A model generated the notes under the pieces. The model was not told the origin of the DNA. It worked only from the letters and a program-made list of their open reading frames with translations, and did no database searches. The translations under genes were made by a program, and so were the position numbers. 64,000 bases of DNA from Rhinopomastus cyanomelas (lineage: Eukaryota; Chordata; Aves; Bucerotiformes; Rhinopomastidae). Each line of letters begins with the position of its first letter. The first letter of the stretch is position 1. Positions 51,932 through 63,620 of the stretch are shown piece by piece. The stretch spans positions 298,823-362,822 of the forward strand of contig VXBP01010258.1 in NCBI GenBank assembly GCA_013400115.1. The letters run 5' to 3'.

Positions 51932-52190
51932 AATAGAATCACAGACTGTGAGGGGTTGGAAGGGACCTCTAGAGATCATCTAATCCAACCCCCCTGACAG
52001 AGCAGGATCCCCTCTGACAAGTCACACAGGTGGGGTTTGAAAGCCTCCAGAGCAGGAGGCTCCACAACGTCCCTGGGCAGCCTGTTCCAGGGCTCTGCCA
52101 CTCTTATAGGAAAGAGATTTCTTCTCATATTGAGGTGGAACTTCTTACGGTCTAGCTTATACCCATTATTCCTTGTTCTGCTACTGATAG
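51932..52190 (-). mobile_element. CR1, first half of an interrupted copy
   Basis: Antisense: 'tagaatcacagactgtgagg' to 'cattattccttgttctgcta'. It continues at 52446 after an inserted sense copy. Confidence 0.88.
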
Positions 52191-52445
52191 GATGAGGGGC
52201 GATGGGTGTGAGCTGGAACATAGGAGGTTCCACATCAATATGAGAAGGAACTTCTTCCCAGTGAGGGTGACAGAGCCCTGGAACAGGCTGCCCAGGGAGG
52301 CTGTGGAGTCTCCTTCACTGGAGACATTTAAAACCCATCCAGATGTGTTCCTATGTGACTTGGTCTAGGTGGTCCTCTGTGGCAGGGGGATTGGACTGGA
52401 TGATCTTTCGAGGTCCCTTCCAGTCCCTAATGATCCTATGATTCT
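52191..52445 (+). mobile_element. CR1 nested in an opposite CR1
   Basis: Sense: 'gatgaggggcgatgggtgtg' to 'aatgatcctatgattct'. Flanked on both sides by one antisense element. Confidence 0.9.
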
Positions 52446-52685
52446 ACAGACACCACTGAAAAGAGTCTGACCCCTTCCTCTTGACACCCACCCCCTCAGA
52501 TATTTATAGACACTAGTAAGATCCCTCTCAGCCTTCTCCTGACTAAACAGCCCCAGTTCTCTTGGCCTTTCCTCATGGGAGAGGTGTTCAAGCCCCTTCA
52601 TCATCTTCACAGATCCTCACTGGACTCTCTCTGGTAGATCCCTGTCTCTCTTGAACTGGGGAGCCCAAAACTGGATCCAGTATTC
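52446..52685 (-). mobile_element. CR1, second half of the interrupted copy
   Basis: Antisense internal part: 'gacaccactgaaaagagtct' to 'gcccaaaactggatccagta'. Confidence 0.88.
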
Positions 52686-53489
52686 CCTGTTATTACTGCA
52701 CAAGTAATTTATTCCTGATCCTGCAGATACCTTTAACTCCTTAAAGCGATCTGCGTTCTGAGCCTTTGATATCACAGACGACCCTGAGCCCAGAGCCTGG
52801 AAGCTGAGACCTGCAGCAGCATCAGCTCTGTAGGAAAAGGTTCAGCTCCCCCTTTTAGGAGAACAAATGCCATAATGAAGCCCTACTCCAGCCTTCACAT
52901 CCTGATTATTTGCAAGTGGTTACTCCTAAGGCCATTTTGTATTCTGACAGAGAAGATTGGGGGACAAGGGGCAAATCCTAATGTCTTTACTCAGTGCTGA
53001 AGCAAATCTCAGCAGGAGCTCAGTGAAATCTGTACAGGCTGAATAGAATTCAGCCAGGAGCACTTTTAGTCTTCAAACCTGCAGCAATTTCCCATGTATT
53101 TTATATTATGAACATGAATAGTCGTGGAGATTGCAAAAGGTATTTGGAGTGGGGGTTTTTTGGTCGTAGTCTTGGGTTTTTCACTTCTTTTCCTTGCTTA
53201 ATGAATGTAACCTGCCTATTTTAACTGAAAAACCTCGAGGTGCTGAATGGACAGAAAAATAGAGCGCTGCTGGGTATGACCACGAGGGTCTGGAACCAGC
53301 CAGAAGGAGCACTCAGTGATGATTTGCCTAACAAAATACATGGACTGTGTTCACTTTTCACAGGAAGTATTCAGAAGGGTGACTTGTTCTTGGTTACAGA
53401 AGATCTGAAATACTTTAAAAAGTCCAGTGTTCCACAGAGTAGACAGAAACGCTCTGCATGCTACTCCTAAAGCACAGCCCAGGTTCTAC

Positions 53490-53692
53490 ACAGAACGTCT
53501 TCCCAGGGAGGGTGATGGAGCTCTGGAAGGGGCTGCCCAGGGAGGTTGTGGAGTCTCCTGCACTGGAGATGTTTAAGACCCACCTGGATGTGTTCCTGTG
53601 TGACTTGGTCTAGGTGATCCTGCTGTGTCAGGGGGACTGGACTAGATGATCTTCCAAGGTCCCTTCCAATCCCTAGTGATTCTATGATTATT
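53490..53692 (+). mobile_element. CR1 3' end
   Basis: Sense: 'agaacgtcttcccagggagg' to 'ctagtgattctatgatt'. Confidence 0.92.
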
Positions 53693-53817
53693 TCTCTGAA
53701 AAGCACAACACTAGTGACTGCAGGGATGGTGAAGTAGAACTTGGTTGGTTTTAATTTATCTAAAACACAGGGCATGTGGTCTTTCTTTTTCATTGACTGC
53801 ATTTGTTGTATTTCATA

Positions 53818-53965
53818 GACTCATAGAATCATTCGGGATTGGAAGGAACTGCGAAAGATCATCCAGTCCAATCCTCCTGCCACAGCAGGATCACCCAGAC
53901 CAAGTCATGCAGTCAGTCTGGGTTAGAAGGGACCACAGGACCATCAGTTTCCTAATGGAAGCACC
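53818..53965 (-). mobile_element. CR1 tail with a second tail fragment
   Basis: Antisense 'gactcatagaatcattcggg' to 'gaccaagtcatgcagtc', then 'gggttagaagggaccacagg' from an older subfamily. Confidence 0.85.
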
Positions 53966-54101
53966 AAGTGTTTCTGAACTGTGGCTGATAACAACACCAC
54001 CAGGATAAATCTTTGTCACAGTGCTGTGGTTATTCTGATTTACTATTGGTGAACGTCATTGTGAAAAGGCATTTTTAAATTTCCTTGGAAGTGATATTTT
54101 C

Positions 54102-54210
54102 ACAGAATCACAGAACATTAGGGACTGGAAGGGACCTCAAATCCAGCTGGACCTCTAGTCCACAGTAGGATCACCCCCTGCCACAGCAGCATCACCTAGA
54201 CCAATCAGTA
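54102..54210 (-). mobile_element. CR1 tail with internal duplication
   Basis: Antisense: 'cacagaatcacagaacatta' to 'cagcagcatcacctagacc'. The middle block is partly repeated. Confidence 0.85.
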
Positions 54211-55271
54211 CAGAATTCTTTTCACCCTCAACACACCACCAGCCAAATTTTCTGTCAGCGCAAACCCCAGATGTTTTCACTGACGTCTGCCAAACGAGAA
54301 CTTGAAACCATAAATCAACTCCAATTATCATTTAGCCAAATGACCTCTTTGATAAGAAAAGATAGATGACGCAGGCTGCTGCACCGTCGCGCTGATTACT
54401 GATAACTTCCCACTTTTTCTGCCTGTAGATCTATGGCTATAATGAAATACTATAACAGTTTACCTGATATCAATCCTAGTGCTACTTGGCTAATTAAATA
54501 TGACATTTGTAATACAGAAGGCTGATTAAACCATTAGTGATAAGGTTCCAAGCTTCCAGTTGGTTGGAAGTGCTGAAGAGAAAATGAATTAATAAATTAA
54601 GGTCCCTTTAACAAAGCTGTCTGAACACTCAGCTTATCTCCTGTTACCTTTTGGAAGCCAATTTCAATAATCAAGCCCTTAACCAAAATCTTGAAATGGA
54701 AAACATGTGAAACAAGGGCTCCCAGAGACGCACAAGCTTTTGCTCACTGATAGCAGAATGGCCCTGAGAATACCAATGGGGTGTTTCTGTGCTGCTCTGG
54801 AAGGCACTAATTAGTCTGTTGTTGGACTCATCATGTCAGGCTGATGAGTACTAGCAATACCAAGAAATGTGAGATAGTGGGGGGAAGGAAGCCTGAACAT
54901 TTCCGGAAACACTAATGCTGTGTTTTCGTGCCTGAGCCACATGCTCGTGCACACATCAGCTGCATGTTGCGTGTGCCCTTGGCTAGTGACCAACTAATTA
55001 GCAAAATATTGGGCTGGTGCATGTCGCGTCCTGAGGTCTACCCATCTTTGAAAAACAGAGTTGTTTAATTTCTAGAGCTGCAGCCCAGAGGGATAAAAAT
55101 AGCTGCTGAACTGTTTGGATCCCATTGTGCAGGGAGGTCATTTGATAGAAACTCTTCTCCAGTCAGACAGCTCTTTGCCTCATCCTTTGTTTGCTGGCCT
55201 GTGAGCAACAGGACTGTCTGCATCCCTCACCCTTGCACCTGAGGCTGTGGGGTAGTTCATACAAACATAGA

Positions 55272-55345
55272 CTCTCTGGCAGGGGGATTGGACTAGATGA
55301 TCTTTCAAGGTCCCTTCCAATCCCTAATGTTCTGTGGTTCTGTGA
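55272..55345 (+). mobile_element. CR1 3' tail
   Basis: Sense: 'actctctggcagggggattg' to 'aatgttctgtggttctgtga', meeting an antisense copy tail to tail. Confidence 0.9.
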
Positions 55346-55715
55346 ATGTGAGGGGCTGGAAAGGGACCTCAAAAGATCATCTAGCCAACCCCCCTGCAGA
55401 GCAGGATCTCTCAGAGCAGACTGCACAGAACACATACAGGTGGGTTTGGAGTGTCTCCAGAGATGGAGCCTCCACAACCTGTTCCAGAGGTCTGTCACCC
55501 TCAGTGAAAAAGGTTCTTTCCTATGTTCAGATTGAATCTCCTGTGTTCCAGTTTAAACCCATTGCCCCTTGTCCTGTCACCGGGCACTACCAAGAGCCTG
55601 TCTCATCCTCCTGGCACTTGCCCTTTAGACACTTAAAAGGATTTATGGATTCTCCCCTCTGTTTCCTGCTCTCCAGGCTAAACAACCCCAGCTCTCTCAG
55701 CTTCTCCTCATAAAG
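55346..55715 (-). mobile_element. CR1 3' region
   Basis: Antisense: 'atgtgaggggctggaaaggg' to 'ctctctcagcttctcctcat'. Confidence 0.9.
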
Positions 55716-56092
55716 ACTCATAGAAACATAGAATCATCAGGGATTGGAAGGGACCCCGAAAGATCATCTAGTCCAATCCCCTTGACACAGCAGGACCATC
55801 TAGACCAAGTCACACAAGAGCACATCCAGGTGGGTCTTAAACTTCTCCAGTGAAGGAGACTCCACAACATCCTGGGGCAGCCCCTTCCAGTGCTCTGTCA
55901 CCCTCACTGTGAAGAAGTTCCTTCTCATATTGATGTGGAACCTCCTATGTTCCAGCTTACAACCATCATCCTATCACTAGATGACACTGAGAAGAGCCTG
56001 GCTCCATCCTCCTGAAGAAGAGTCTTAAGCCCCTGATGGCTCTGTGTGGACTCTCTCCAGTAGCTCTCTGTCCCTCTTGAACTGGAGAGCTT
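55716..56092 (-). mobile_element. CR1 3' region, tandem to the previous one
   Basis: Antisense: 'gactcatagaaacatagaat' to 'ctgtccctcttgaactggag'. Confidence 0.9.
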
Positions 56093-57029
56093 TTATCATA
56101 CACTCAGAGAGGTGAGCAATAGTAATGTGAACTAGTAATCCTCAGAGAATCTCTGAATAGCTGAACATCATGAAAAATGAAGCAGAGGACACCTTATCCC
56201 CAAAGACAGACCCCACATTTGAGCGTCACCTTCTGATCTCAGCAGCGCTGTGTACTCAGAGTCATGAAAAGTCACCGCAGAGCATCGACTGGATGAATTG
56301 CTTTAAATCTGGAAGGAGCTTATAGTTCTTTTAAACAGCCAGTCTATTATCTGTCCAAATGATAAACACATTTAGCTGATAACTGCTTCTGCTTCGAGGA
56401 CGAAAGCAATGGAAGCAGGATACAAACGCCACTGTATTTTCTCCATGGCCATGCCATGGGCTTTCAAAATCAGGAGCTACCAGGCTACCTACAGCGTAAG
56501 TTGGTGCAGAATCTTGTCTGAGAGAATGCCATGGGAGTCACACGTGGGGCTCGGGTGACACAGCAAGACAAGCAGAAGAAATTGAGGAGGAAAACGTGCC
56601 ACTACACAACACATTTAGCAGCAGGATCCAGTTTAGGTCGTTTGCATTCGTTTTGGATTATACACAGAAGAGTAATTTCACAGCTGCTTGAAACAGTCTT
56701 ATCCACAGTGCACCCGCATTTACTCGGGAGGATTAAAGGATGGAGAGGCTATAAGGAATGAAATCTGACGTTCAGTTAACACTTGGAACTCTCTAGACAT
56801 ATATAAAGCTTCTTCAGGCTACAAAAGTGCCACCATTTCTTAGAGTTCCCCTACTTTGTAATCAATTCTCCTGAAGTTCCCCTAATTTGTGATCAATAAA
56901 GGGAAGTGTGGCAGATCTTGCTTTGAAAAAGAAATGATGGCTTTCACTGAGGTCTTCATGCTGAGAAACTCAAAATCAGGTTAGTTAGCTGATGCACATG
57001 TGCAGCATCCAACACAGGAGGACTGCCTT

Positions 57030-57555
57030 CCTCTAAAAGACCTCATCTGGAATATTGGGTCCAGTTCTGGGCTCCTGAGTTCAAGAAGGACACAGAACTG
57101 CTGGAGAGAGTCCAGTGCAGAGCCACGAAGATGATGAAGGAAGTGGAACATCTCCCTGATGAGGAAAGGCTGAGGGAGCTGGGGCTCTTGAGCTTGGAGG
57201 AGACTGAGGAGTGACCTCATTCATGTTTATAAATATGTGAAGGGTGGGTGTGAGGAGGATGGAGCCAGGCTCTGCTCAATCCATCTGGTGATAGGACAAG
57301 GGACAATGGTTGTAAGCTGGAACACAGGAGGTTCCACATCGATATGAGAAGGAACTTCTTCCAGGTGAGGGTGACAGAGCACTGGAAGGAGCTGCCCAGG
57401 GAGGTTGTGGAGTCTCCTTCACTGGAGATGTTTAAAACCAACCTGGATGTGTTCCTGTGTGACTTGGTCTGGGTGATCCTGCTGTGGTGGGGGGATTGGA
57501 CTAGATGATCTTTCGAGGTCCCTTCCAATCCCTAATATTCTGTGATTCTGTGAAT
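57030..57555 (+). mobile_element. Long CR1 3' region
   Basis: Sense, 525 bases: 'aaagacctcatctggaatat' to 'attctgtgattctgtgaat'. It is among the least diverged copies. Confidence 0.93.
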
Positions 57556-57659
57556 ACCCCAGAGAAAGCCAGAATGCTTACAGGGAGAGAGAGATCTCGC
57601 TGATGGGCTTTGTAAGAAGATGGTTTAAAGGATACTGCTGGCTTCTGGAAGACCACCAG

Positions 57660-57680
57660 CACCTGTGTGTGTGTGTGCAC
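57660..57680. repeat. Short (TG)n run
   Basis: Eight or so TG dinucleotides after 'agcacc'. Confidence 0.8.
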
Positions 57681-57987
57681 TGACCACTACTCTTCTCACA
57701 TTATGAGTTCAGGTTATGTCACAAGAAATTAGGATTCATGTCTAGTCCCGAAACGACAGCCAACGCAAGATCTGAGTCACTTGTTCCGGGGGATAATCTC
57801 ATCAAAAGTCATCGCTAACAGCATTACACAAACATTTCCTCATGTCAGACCTGCATCCTTTTCTTTGAGGTTGGCTTCCAAAAAGGACCACAGTAGCACC
57901 ACTTATCCTGCTCCCTGTAAGGAAACTGGAGCAGCAGGGGAATGAGGTAGAAGAACCAAAATGAGGTTTGCTTAGTGCATTACCCTC

Positions 57988-58103
57988 CAGACCCACCTGG
58001 AGTGGGTCCTGTGTGACTTGGTCTAGGAGAACCTGCTGTGGCAGGGGGATTGGACTGGATGATCTTTCAAGGTTCCTTCCAATCATTAATGATTCTATGA
58101 GCT
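57988..58103 (+). mobile_element. CR1 3' end
   Basis: Sense: 'ccagacccacctggagtggg' to 'attaatgattctatgag'. Confidence 0.9.
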
Positions 58104-58604
58104 ACAAGCAGGCAAAACAGGAGCAATGTGTCTCCCTTCTCACTTAACTCCCCAAAGTCAACATTATTTTTAAGGGGGTTATTTCATTTTGCACTTGTTA
58201 GCTCTAGCGCAGCAGGGAAACACTTCTTCATCTTCACTGGTCAGATCAACCCCCCAGCTACCAAACGATCTTTCACCATAGACTTATCCATCCTTTCCCT
58301 GAATTCACTTCTGCCACCATAAAGAGCTGAATGGCTGCAGCATGTCTAGATCAATGTCTTGTAAGTCTGGCTCCCTGTTATTTTTTGCATGTTGTACAAA
58401 TACATCGACAGCGTCAGTCCTGCATTCGACAGCGGTCGTTCCAGAAATGAGAGAGGTTATTTACTATAAACAAACCTGAAGGAGAATAAGACATTGCACC
58501 CTCTGGAACCCCTTTCATGTCCATGATGCAGATTGTACTGACATAGTGGATGAAAAGCTGGACTGAGCCACCAATGTGTGGTAACCAACCACATCCTGGG
58601 CTGC

Positions 58605-59165
58605 ACCATAAGTGTTACTAGTGGGTGGAGAAGGGTGATTCTGCCCCTCTGCTCTGGTGAGACCTCACCTGGAATATTGTGTCCAGCTCTGGAGCCCCCA
58701 AAACAAGAAGGATGTGGACTTGTCCAGAGGAAGCCACAAACATGGCCAGAGGCTGAGACAGTTGGGGCTGTTCACCCTGGAGAAGAGAAGGCTCTGGAGA
58801 GACCCTATAGCAGCCTTCCAACACGTGTAGGGGCTACAGAGAAGCTGGAGAAGGGCTGTTCACAAGAGCGAGCAGTGACACGACCAGGGACAGCAGTTTT
58901 AAACCGGAGCAGGGCAGATGTAGACTGGATGTTAGAAAAAAGTTCTTCACAATGAGGGTGCTGAAACATTGGAAAAGGTTTCCCAGAGAAGTGGTAGAAA
59001 CTTCATCCCTGGAAGCATTTAAGGTCAGGCTGGATGGGGCTCTGAGCAACCTCATCTAGTCGGGGATGTCCCTGCTCACTGCAGGGGGTTGGGCTAGATG
59101 GCCTTTAAGGATCCAGCCCAGCCCAACACATTCTATGATTCTATGATTATGTGATTCTATGATCA
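58605..59165 (+). mobile_element. Long CR1 3' region (older subfamily)
   Basis: Sense: 'ctctgctctggtgagacctc' to a tail of repeated 'ttctatgatt' and 'atgtgattctatgat' units. This slipped multi-copy octamer tail is typical of CR1. Confidence 0.92.
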
Positions 59166-59709
59166 ACTAGTATTAAAAAGAGGCAGCAAGCACAACTTCA
59201 AGACAGTCCCTTCTCACTGATCCTTAATCAATTCCTCAGAAGAATACTGACACCCATTCTGTTTCCCCAGATTCATAGGAACATGAACCCCTCTTTGCTC
59301 GACAGAAGCACCCCATGCACAACGCAATGCTCAGCCTCTGAAGCTTTGGGAATGCAGCTGCTCAGGCAGATGCCTCTCCCTAGCCCTTATAAACAGTTTG
59401 CAATATGACATTTGTGGGAAATAGCTAAATTACCCCAAAAGAATTATATGGTTGAAGATCTACCTTTGAATCCTACATCTGGTGCCCTTTTCGGCTGGCC
59501 TGGAGATGTAGCCCTCATTTCCTAACAGCTTCATCACAGCTGATAATCTGTCCCACAGAAAAGGCTGGAAAGGATGCTTCACCCAGGGAAGCACAGGCAT
59601 GGCTCAGTATCCACTGCCTGTTACAAGCAGCCCTGCTCCACATCGCCAGCCTTTGCCTTTTCCAAAAGACCCACCTTCCCAAAGCACAGCTTGTGCTTTA
59701 GCACACAGA

Positions 59710-59903
59710 AGACAGGGTTGGGAGGGACCTCCAAAGATCATCTAGTTCAACCCCCCTGCAACAAGCAGGGACATCACTCACCAGACCACACTGCCCAGAG
59801 CCCCGTCCAGCCTGACCTTGAATGTCTCCAGGGATGGGGCGTCCACCACCTCTCTAAGCAGCCTGTTTGAGGGATCAACAACCCTCAGATTAAAGAACTT
59901 TTT
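59710..59903 (-). mobile_element. CR1 fragment (older subfamily)
   Basis: Antisense: 'gacagggttgggagggacct' to 'caaccctcagattaaagaac'. Confidence 0.88.
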
Positions 59904-60000
59904 CACAGAATCATAGAACATTAGGGATTGGAAGGGACCTTGAAAGATCATCCAGTCCAATCCCCCTGCCACATCAGGATCACCCAGACCAAGTCATACA
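59904..60000 (-). mobile_element. CR1 3' tail
   Basis: Antisense young tail 'cacagaatcatagaacatta' to 'cacccagaccaagtcatac', placed between two older copies. Confidence 0.9.
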
Positions 60001-60400
60001 GCCAGTCAGGGTTGGAAGGGACCACAGGATCATCCAGTTCCAACTCCCCTGCCATAGGCAGGGACACCCCACCCTAGACCAGCCCAGCCTTAAACACCTC
60101 CAAGGACGGGGTCTCCACCACCTCCCTGGGCAACCCATTCCAGGCTCTCACCACTCTCACGGTGAAGAACTTCCTCCTCACATCCACTCTAAATCTACCC
60201 ATCTCCAGCTTTGCTCCTTTGCCCCTAGTCCTGTCACTACCTGACATCCTAAATAGTCCTTCCCCAGCCTTTTTGTGGGCCCCCTTCATATACTGGAAGG
60301 CCACAATAAGGTCACCTCAGAGCCTCCTCTTCTCCAGACTGGACAGTCCCAACTTTCTCAGTCTGGCCTCACAGGAGAGGTGCTCCAGCCAACTTCTGGA
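60001..60400 (-). mobile_element. CR1 3' region (older subfamily)
   Basis: Antisense: 'gccagtcagggttggaaggg' to 'acaggagaggtgctccagcc'. The - strand frame 60074-60304 is its ORF2 end. Confidence 0.9.
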
Positions 60401-60617
60401 ATAGATTTGCTTTTGAAATGTAGATCTCTGAGATGGCTACCTAATTCATGGGGATTTCCAGTTGAGCATTTTTTAATTACACAAATAAAGTCCTTCACAA
60501 CTCCCAGAAAGAGAGAGGCCACATTTCACAAGGGATAATCAAGACATTTTTTTACGGGTTGATCAATCCAAACCAGTCGCCCAAATGTACAGAATAAGAG
60601 CGGTTGAAACCTTGGAC

Positions 60618-60668
60618 ACAGAATCATAGAAGATGGAAGAGACCTACAAGATCATCCAGTCTCACCAG
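60618..60668 (-). mobile_element. Short CR1 tail
   Basis: Antisense: 'cacagaatcatagaagatgg' to 'agatcatccagtctcacc'. Confidence 0.7.
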
Positions 60669-60993
60669 GAATGTTTGGCAATTGCCAGTTAAGTCTATCA
60701 AAAGAATGTATTTCCATAAATATTTTGATCTCAGTGAAGAACAGCTTCCTTAACAGAGAAGACCTTCATCAAAAATGTTGATGACAGTCCTACAAAGACC
60801 TTCCATCCAACTGTTTCTTAGGACCACGCAACTAATCTTTTCTAAATCACCCAGAAGAGTTTTCTCTGATCCCAGCTTTTGGCCAGGATAAAGTTAATTT
60901 TCCTCACAGCAGCTGTTAAGAAGCTGCTTTGGGTTTGTGCTGGAAACAGGGCAGATAACACAGAGATGTTTTAGTTACTGCTGAGTGGTGCTC

Positions 60994-61036
60994 GACCAGA
61001 TAATTGCAGATGGTTGAATGCAGAAGCTGCAGGATG
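60994..61036. repeat. 43-base direct repeat, copy A
   Basis: 'gaccagataattgcagatgg' followed by 'ttgaatgcagaagctgcagg' recurs at 61869-61911 with a single difference. Confidence 0.85.
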
Positions 61037-61194
61037 TAGTCAGGGTCCCTTCTTTTCTTCTCGCTCCACCAGTGAGCAGGCTGGCGGTGAAGGACTTGAG
61101 AGAGGACACAGTTGGAACAGTTGACCCCAACTCACCGAACAATATCCCATTCCATGTATTTTCATGTTCAGCATATAAAGCCAGCAGAACAACC

Positions 61195-61440
61195 ATTAAG
61201 GTTGGAAGAGGCCTTCAAGATCATCCAGTCCAACCATCAACCCAACCTCACCCCACCCACTAAACCCTGTTCCCTAGGGCCACTTCTACTTAATTGTGAA
61301 TACCTCCAGGGACAGCGACTTCACCTTCTCCCTTGGCAGCCCGTTCCAATACTTCACCACTCTTTCAGTGGATTATTTCTCCTCATGTCCAATCTAAACC
61401 TCTCCTGGCACAACCTGAGGCCGTTAGAGGATGGAGGAGA
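61195..61440 (-). mobile_element. CR1 3' region (older subfamily)
   Basis: Antisense: 'attaaggttggaagaggcct' to 'ctcctggcacaacctgaggc'. Confidence 0.88.
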
Positions 61441-61868
61441 TATTCAGAGTGATGGCATTTGTCTTTCCCAATGGATGGTGAAGCTTGATGGAGCCTGATT
61501 TTCTGGAGATGGCTGAACAACGGCCCATCAATGAAAAGCAGTGAACAGAATCCTTGTTTTGCTTTCCACAGGCAACATTTCCTTTACCTATTAATCTTTA
61601 TCTCAACCCAGATAAATGTGTTCTCCCACATTTGCCCTTCTGATACTCTCCCCCAGCCCACCCTTGGAGGAGGTGATCAAGGGGCTGTGCGAGGCTGAGT
61701 TGTTGGTTGGGGCTAAACAGTGGCACCTGCATGAAACGTTTAAAAGAGCGAGCAGACACTGTACATAGGGACCCCCGAAGGAGAGGGGATAAAGAAATAT
61801 GCTTGACATTCTCCTTTTAATAGAGACAGGGAAGAAAAGGTAATGTCAGCTAAGGTAGCAGCAGATGA

Positions 61869-61911
61869 GACCAGATAATTGCAGATGGTTGAATGCAGAG
61901 GCTGCAGGATG
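61869..61911. repeat. 43-base direct repeat, copy B
   Basis: Partner of 60994-61036, 875 bases away and in the same orientation. Confidence 0.85.
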
Positions 61912-62224
61912 CACTTTACCATCAAGTGGGTGCTCGACAGGAGCTATTTATGTGTGAAGTGTTGCCTGCAGGAACCCACAGGAAAACAAGTGCCTGCACA
62001 CTAGAGATGCAGCTGGAAATCATGATGGAATCCAGGCAGTATCTGAGGCCAGGGTGGAGGGAGATAGATGGTTCAGCAAAGAAGGGTACCTGACAAGAAC
62101 GGCTGAACATCACCATGAGGAAGAAGAGACTGGCATAGAGGAAGATATAAAAAAGAATAACTTCCAGGATGGATTTGTGGCTCCAGAAGACAAAGATAAG
62201 AAAAAGGAAGAAACAGAAGATAGA

Positions 62225-62428
62225 TGGTGGTGAGGGTGACGGAGCACTGGAACAGGCTGCCCAGGAGGGTTGTGGAGTCTCCTTCACTGGAGATGTTTAA
62301 GACCTGTCTGGATGTGTTCCTGTGTGACTTGGTCTAGATGATCCTGCTGTGGGTGGGGGGTTGGACTAGTTGATCTTTCAAGGTCCCTTCCAATCCCTAA
62401 TGATTCTATGATTCCATGATTCTATGAC
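62225..62428 (+). mobile_element. CR1 3' end
   Basis: Sense: 'ggtggtgagggtgacggagc' to a triplicated 'gattctatgattcc' tail. Confidence 0.92.
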
Positions 62429-63047
62429 AAGGGGGAGGAAGAACTATTCATCCAAGAAAAGTGAACAGGGATACTGGGAGATAAGAAACACACAAAAGAA
62501 AGAAAAAAGAAAGGAGCAGAGATCCACTCAAAGAGCAGGATAAGTCAGTTTAGGGATTTTCTGGCCAAATCAGCACTGGTGTTTCAGTTTACAACAACAG
62601 AGCAGCACTGAAGCAAATCCATTGAACACTTCCATTCAGTGGAACCACCTGACTTTCTCCTTTAGGACTAGTGTTTCTGTATCAGAAGTTGTCCTCCAAG
62701 TGTGACTGAAAGGCACGCCTGCCCCTGAAAAGGACCTAAAGGTTCAGTCCAAGCAGCACTGTCACAAAGGTCTGCCTAGCATGCATGAATACCAAAAAGC
62801 TCTTCAACTATCAAGTGCTTCTGCCACAACCTGAAGTCCTTCAAGTGTTCTAACACGGACCAAATGCTGCCATTTGTATCACAAATTGTCAGCTCCTGAC
62901 TCTGCTACTCCCTCCACTACTATCACTTTCCTAGCTTGGAATCCTCATTCCACTTCCCTACATCAGCTGCTGTCCATCCATGGTCAACCTTGATTATCTT
63001 TCTTCTTTTCCTATTGGTCTTTATCTCTTTTGCAAAGTTAAGGTCCA

Positions 63048-63220
63048 TCACAGCATCACAGAACATTAGGGATTGGAAGGGACCTTAAAAGACCATCCAG
63101 TCCAATCCCCCTGCCACAGCAGGACCACCCAGACCAAGTCACACAGGAACATATCCAGGTGGGTTTGAAATGTCTCTAGAGAAGGAATCTTCACAGCCCC
63201 CCTGGAACTACTGGTTGGCC
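63048..63220 (-). mobile_element. CR1 3' end
   Basis: Antisense: 'cacagcatcacagaacatta' to 'cacagcccccctggaac'. Confidence 0.9.
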
Positions 63221-63518
63221 CCTGTTTTACCAAACTACAGCTGTATCAGGACTGGCAGGTCTCTTGCTGCAGCAGATGCAGAACATAGACAGATAGGCTT
63301 GTTCTGTGCCAGAAGCAAAGAAAAATGGGAGCTTTTCAGAGAAATTAATAATTCCTGCAGCTACACAACATTGCTGGCAGCACAACAGCTGTAACTGCTT
63401 TTCATGGCACATGAAAGAGACTAATCTTTTCTGTTTATCTAGACAGAAAGAGAACACAGATCAACACCTGGAGCTTCTGCAAACAAACAGCAGAAGGAAA
63501 GTCAGTTTAGTTACATGG

Positions 63519-63620
63519 ATCATAGAATCATTAGGGATTGGAAGGGACCTCCAAAGACCATCCAGTCCAATCCCCCTGCCACAGCAGGACCACCTAGACC
63601 AAGCTGCACAGGGACAGACC
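63519..63620 (-). mobile_element. CR1 3' tail
   Basis: Antisense: 'gatcatagaatcattaggga' to 'gaccaagctgcacaggga'. Confidence 0.92.

Noticed and set aside
61922..62287. 121-codon - strand frame with hydrophobic stretches, considered as an upstream CALCR exon
   Set aside because: It starts inside a CR1 copy and has no signal or splice context. It does not join to the first coding exon.
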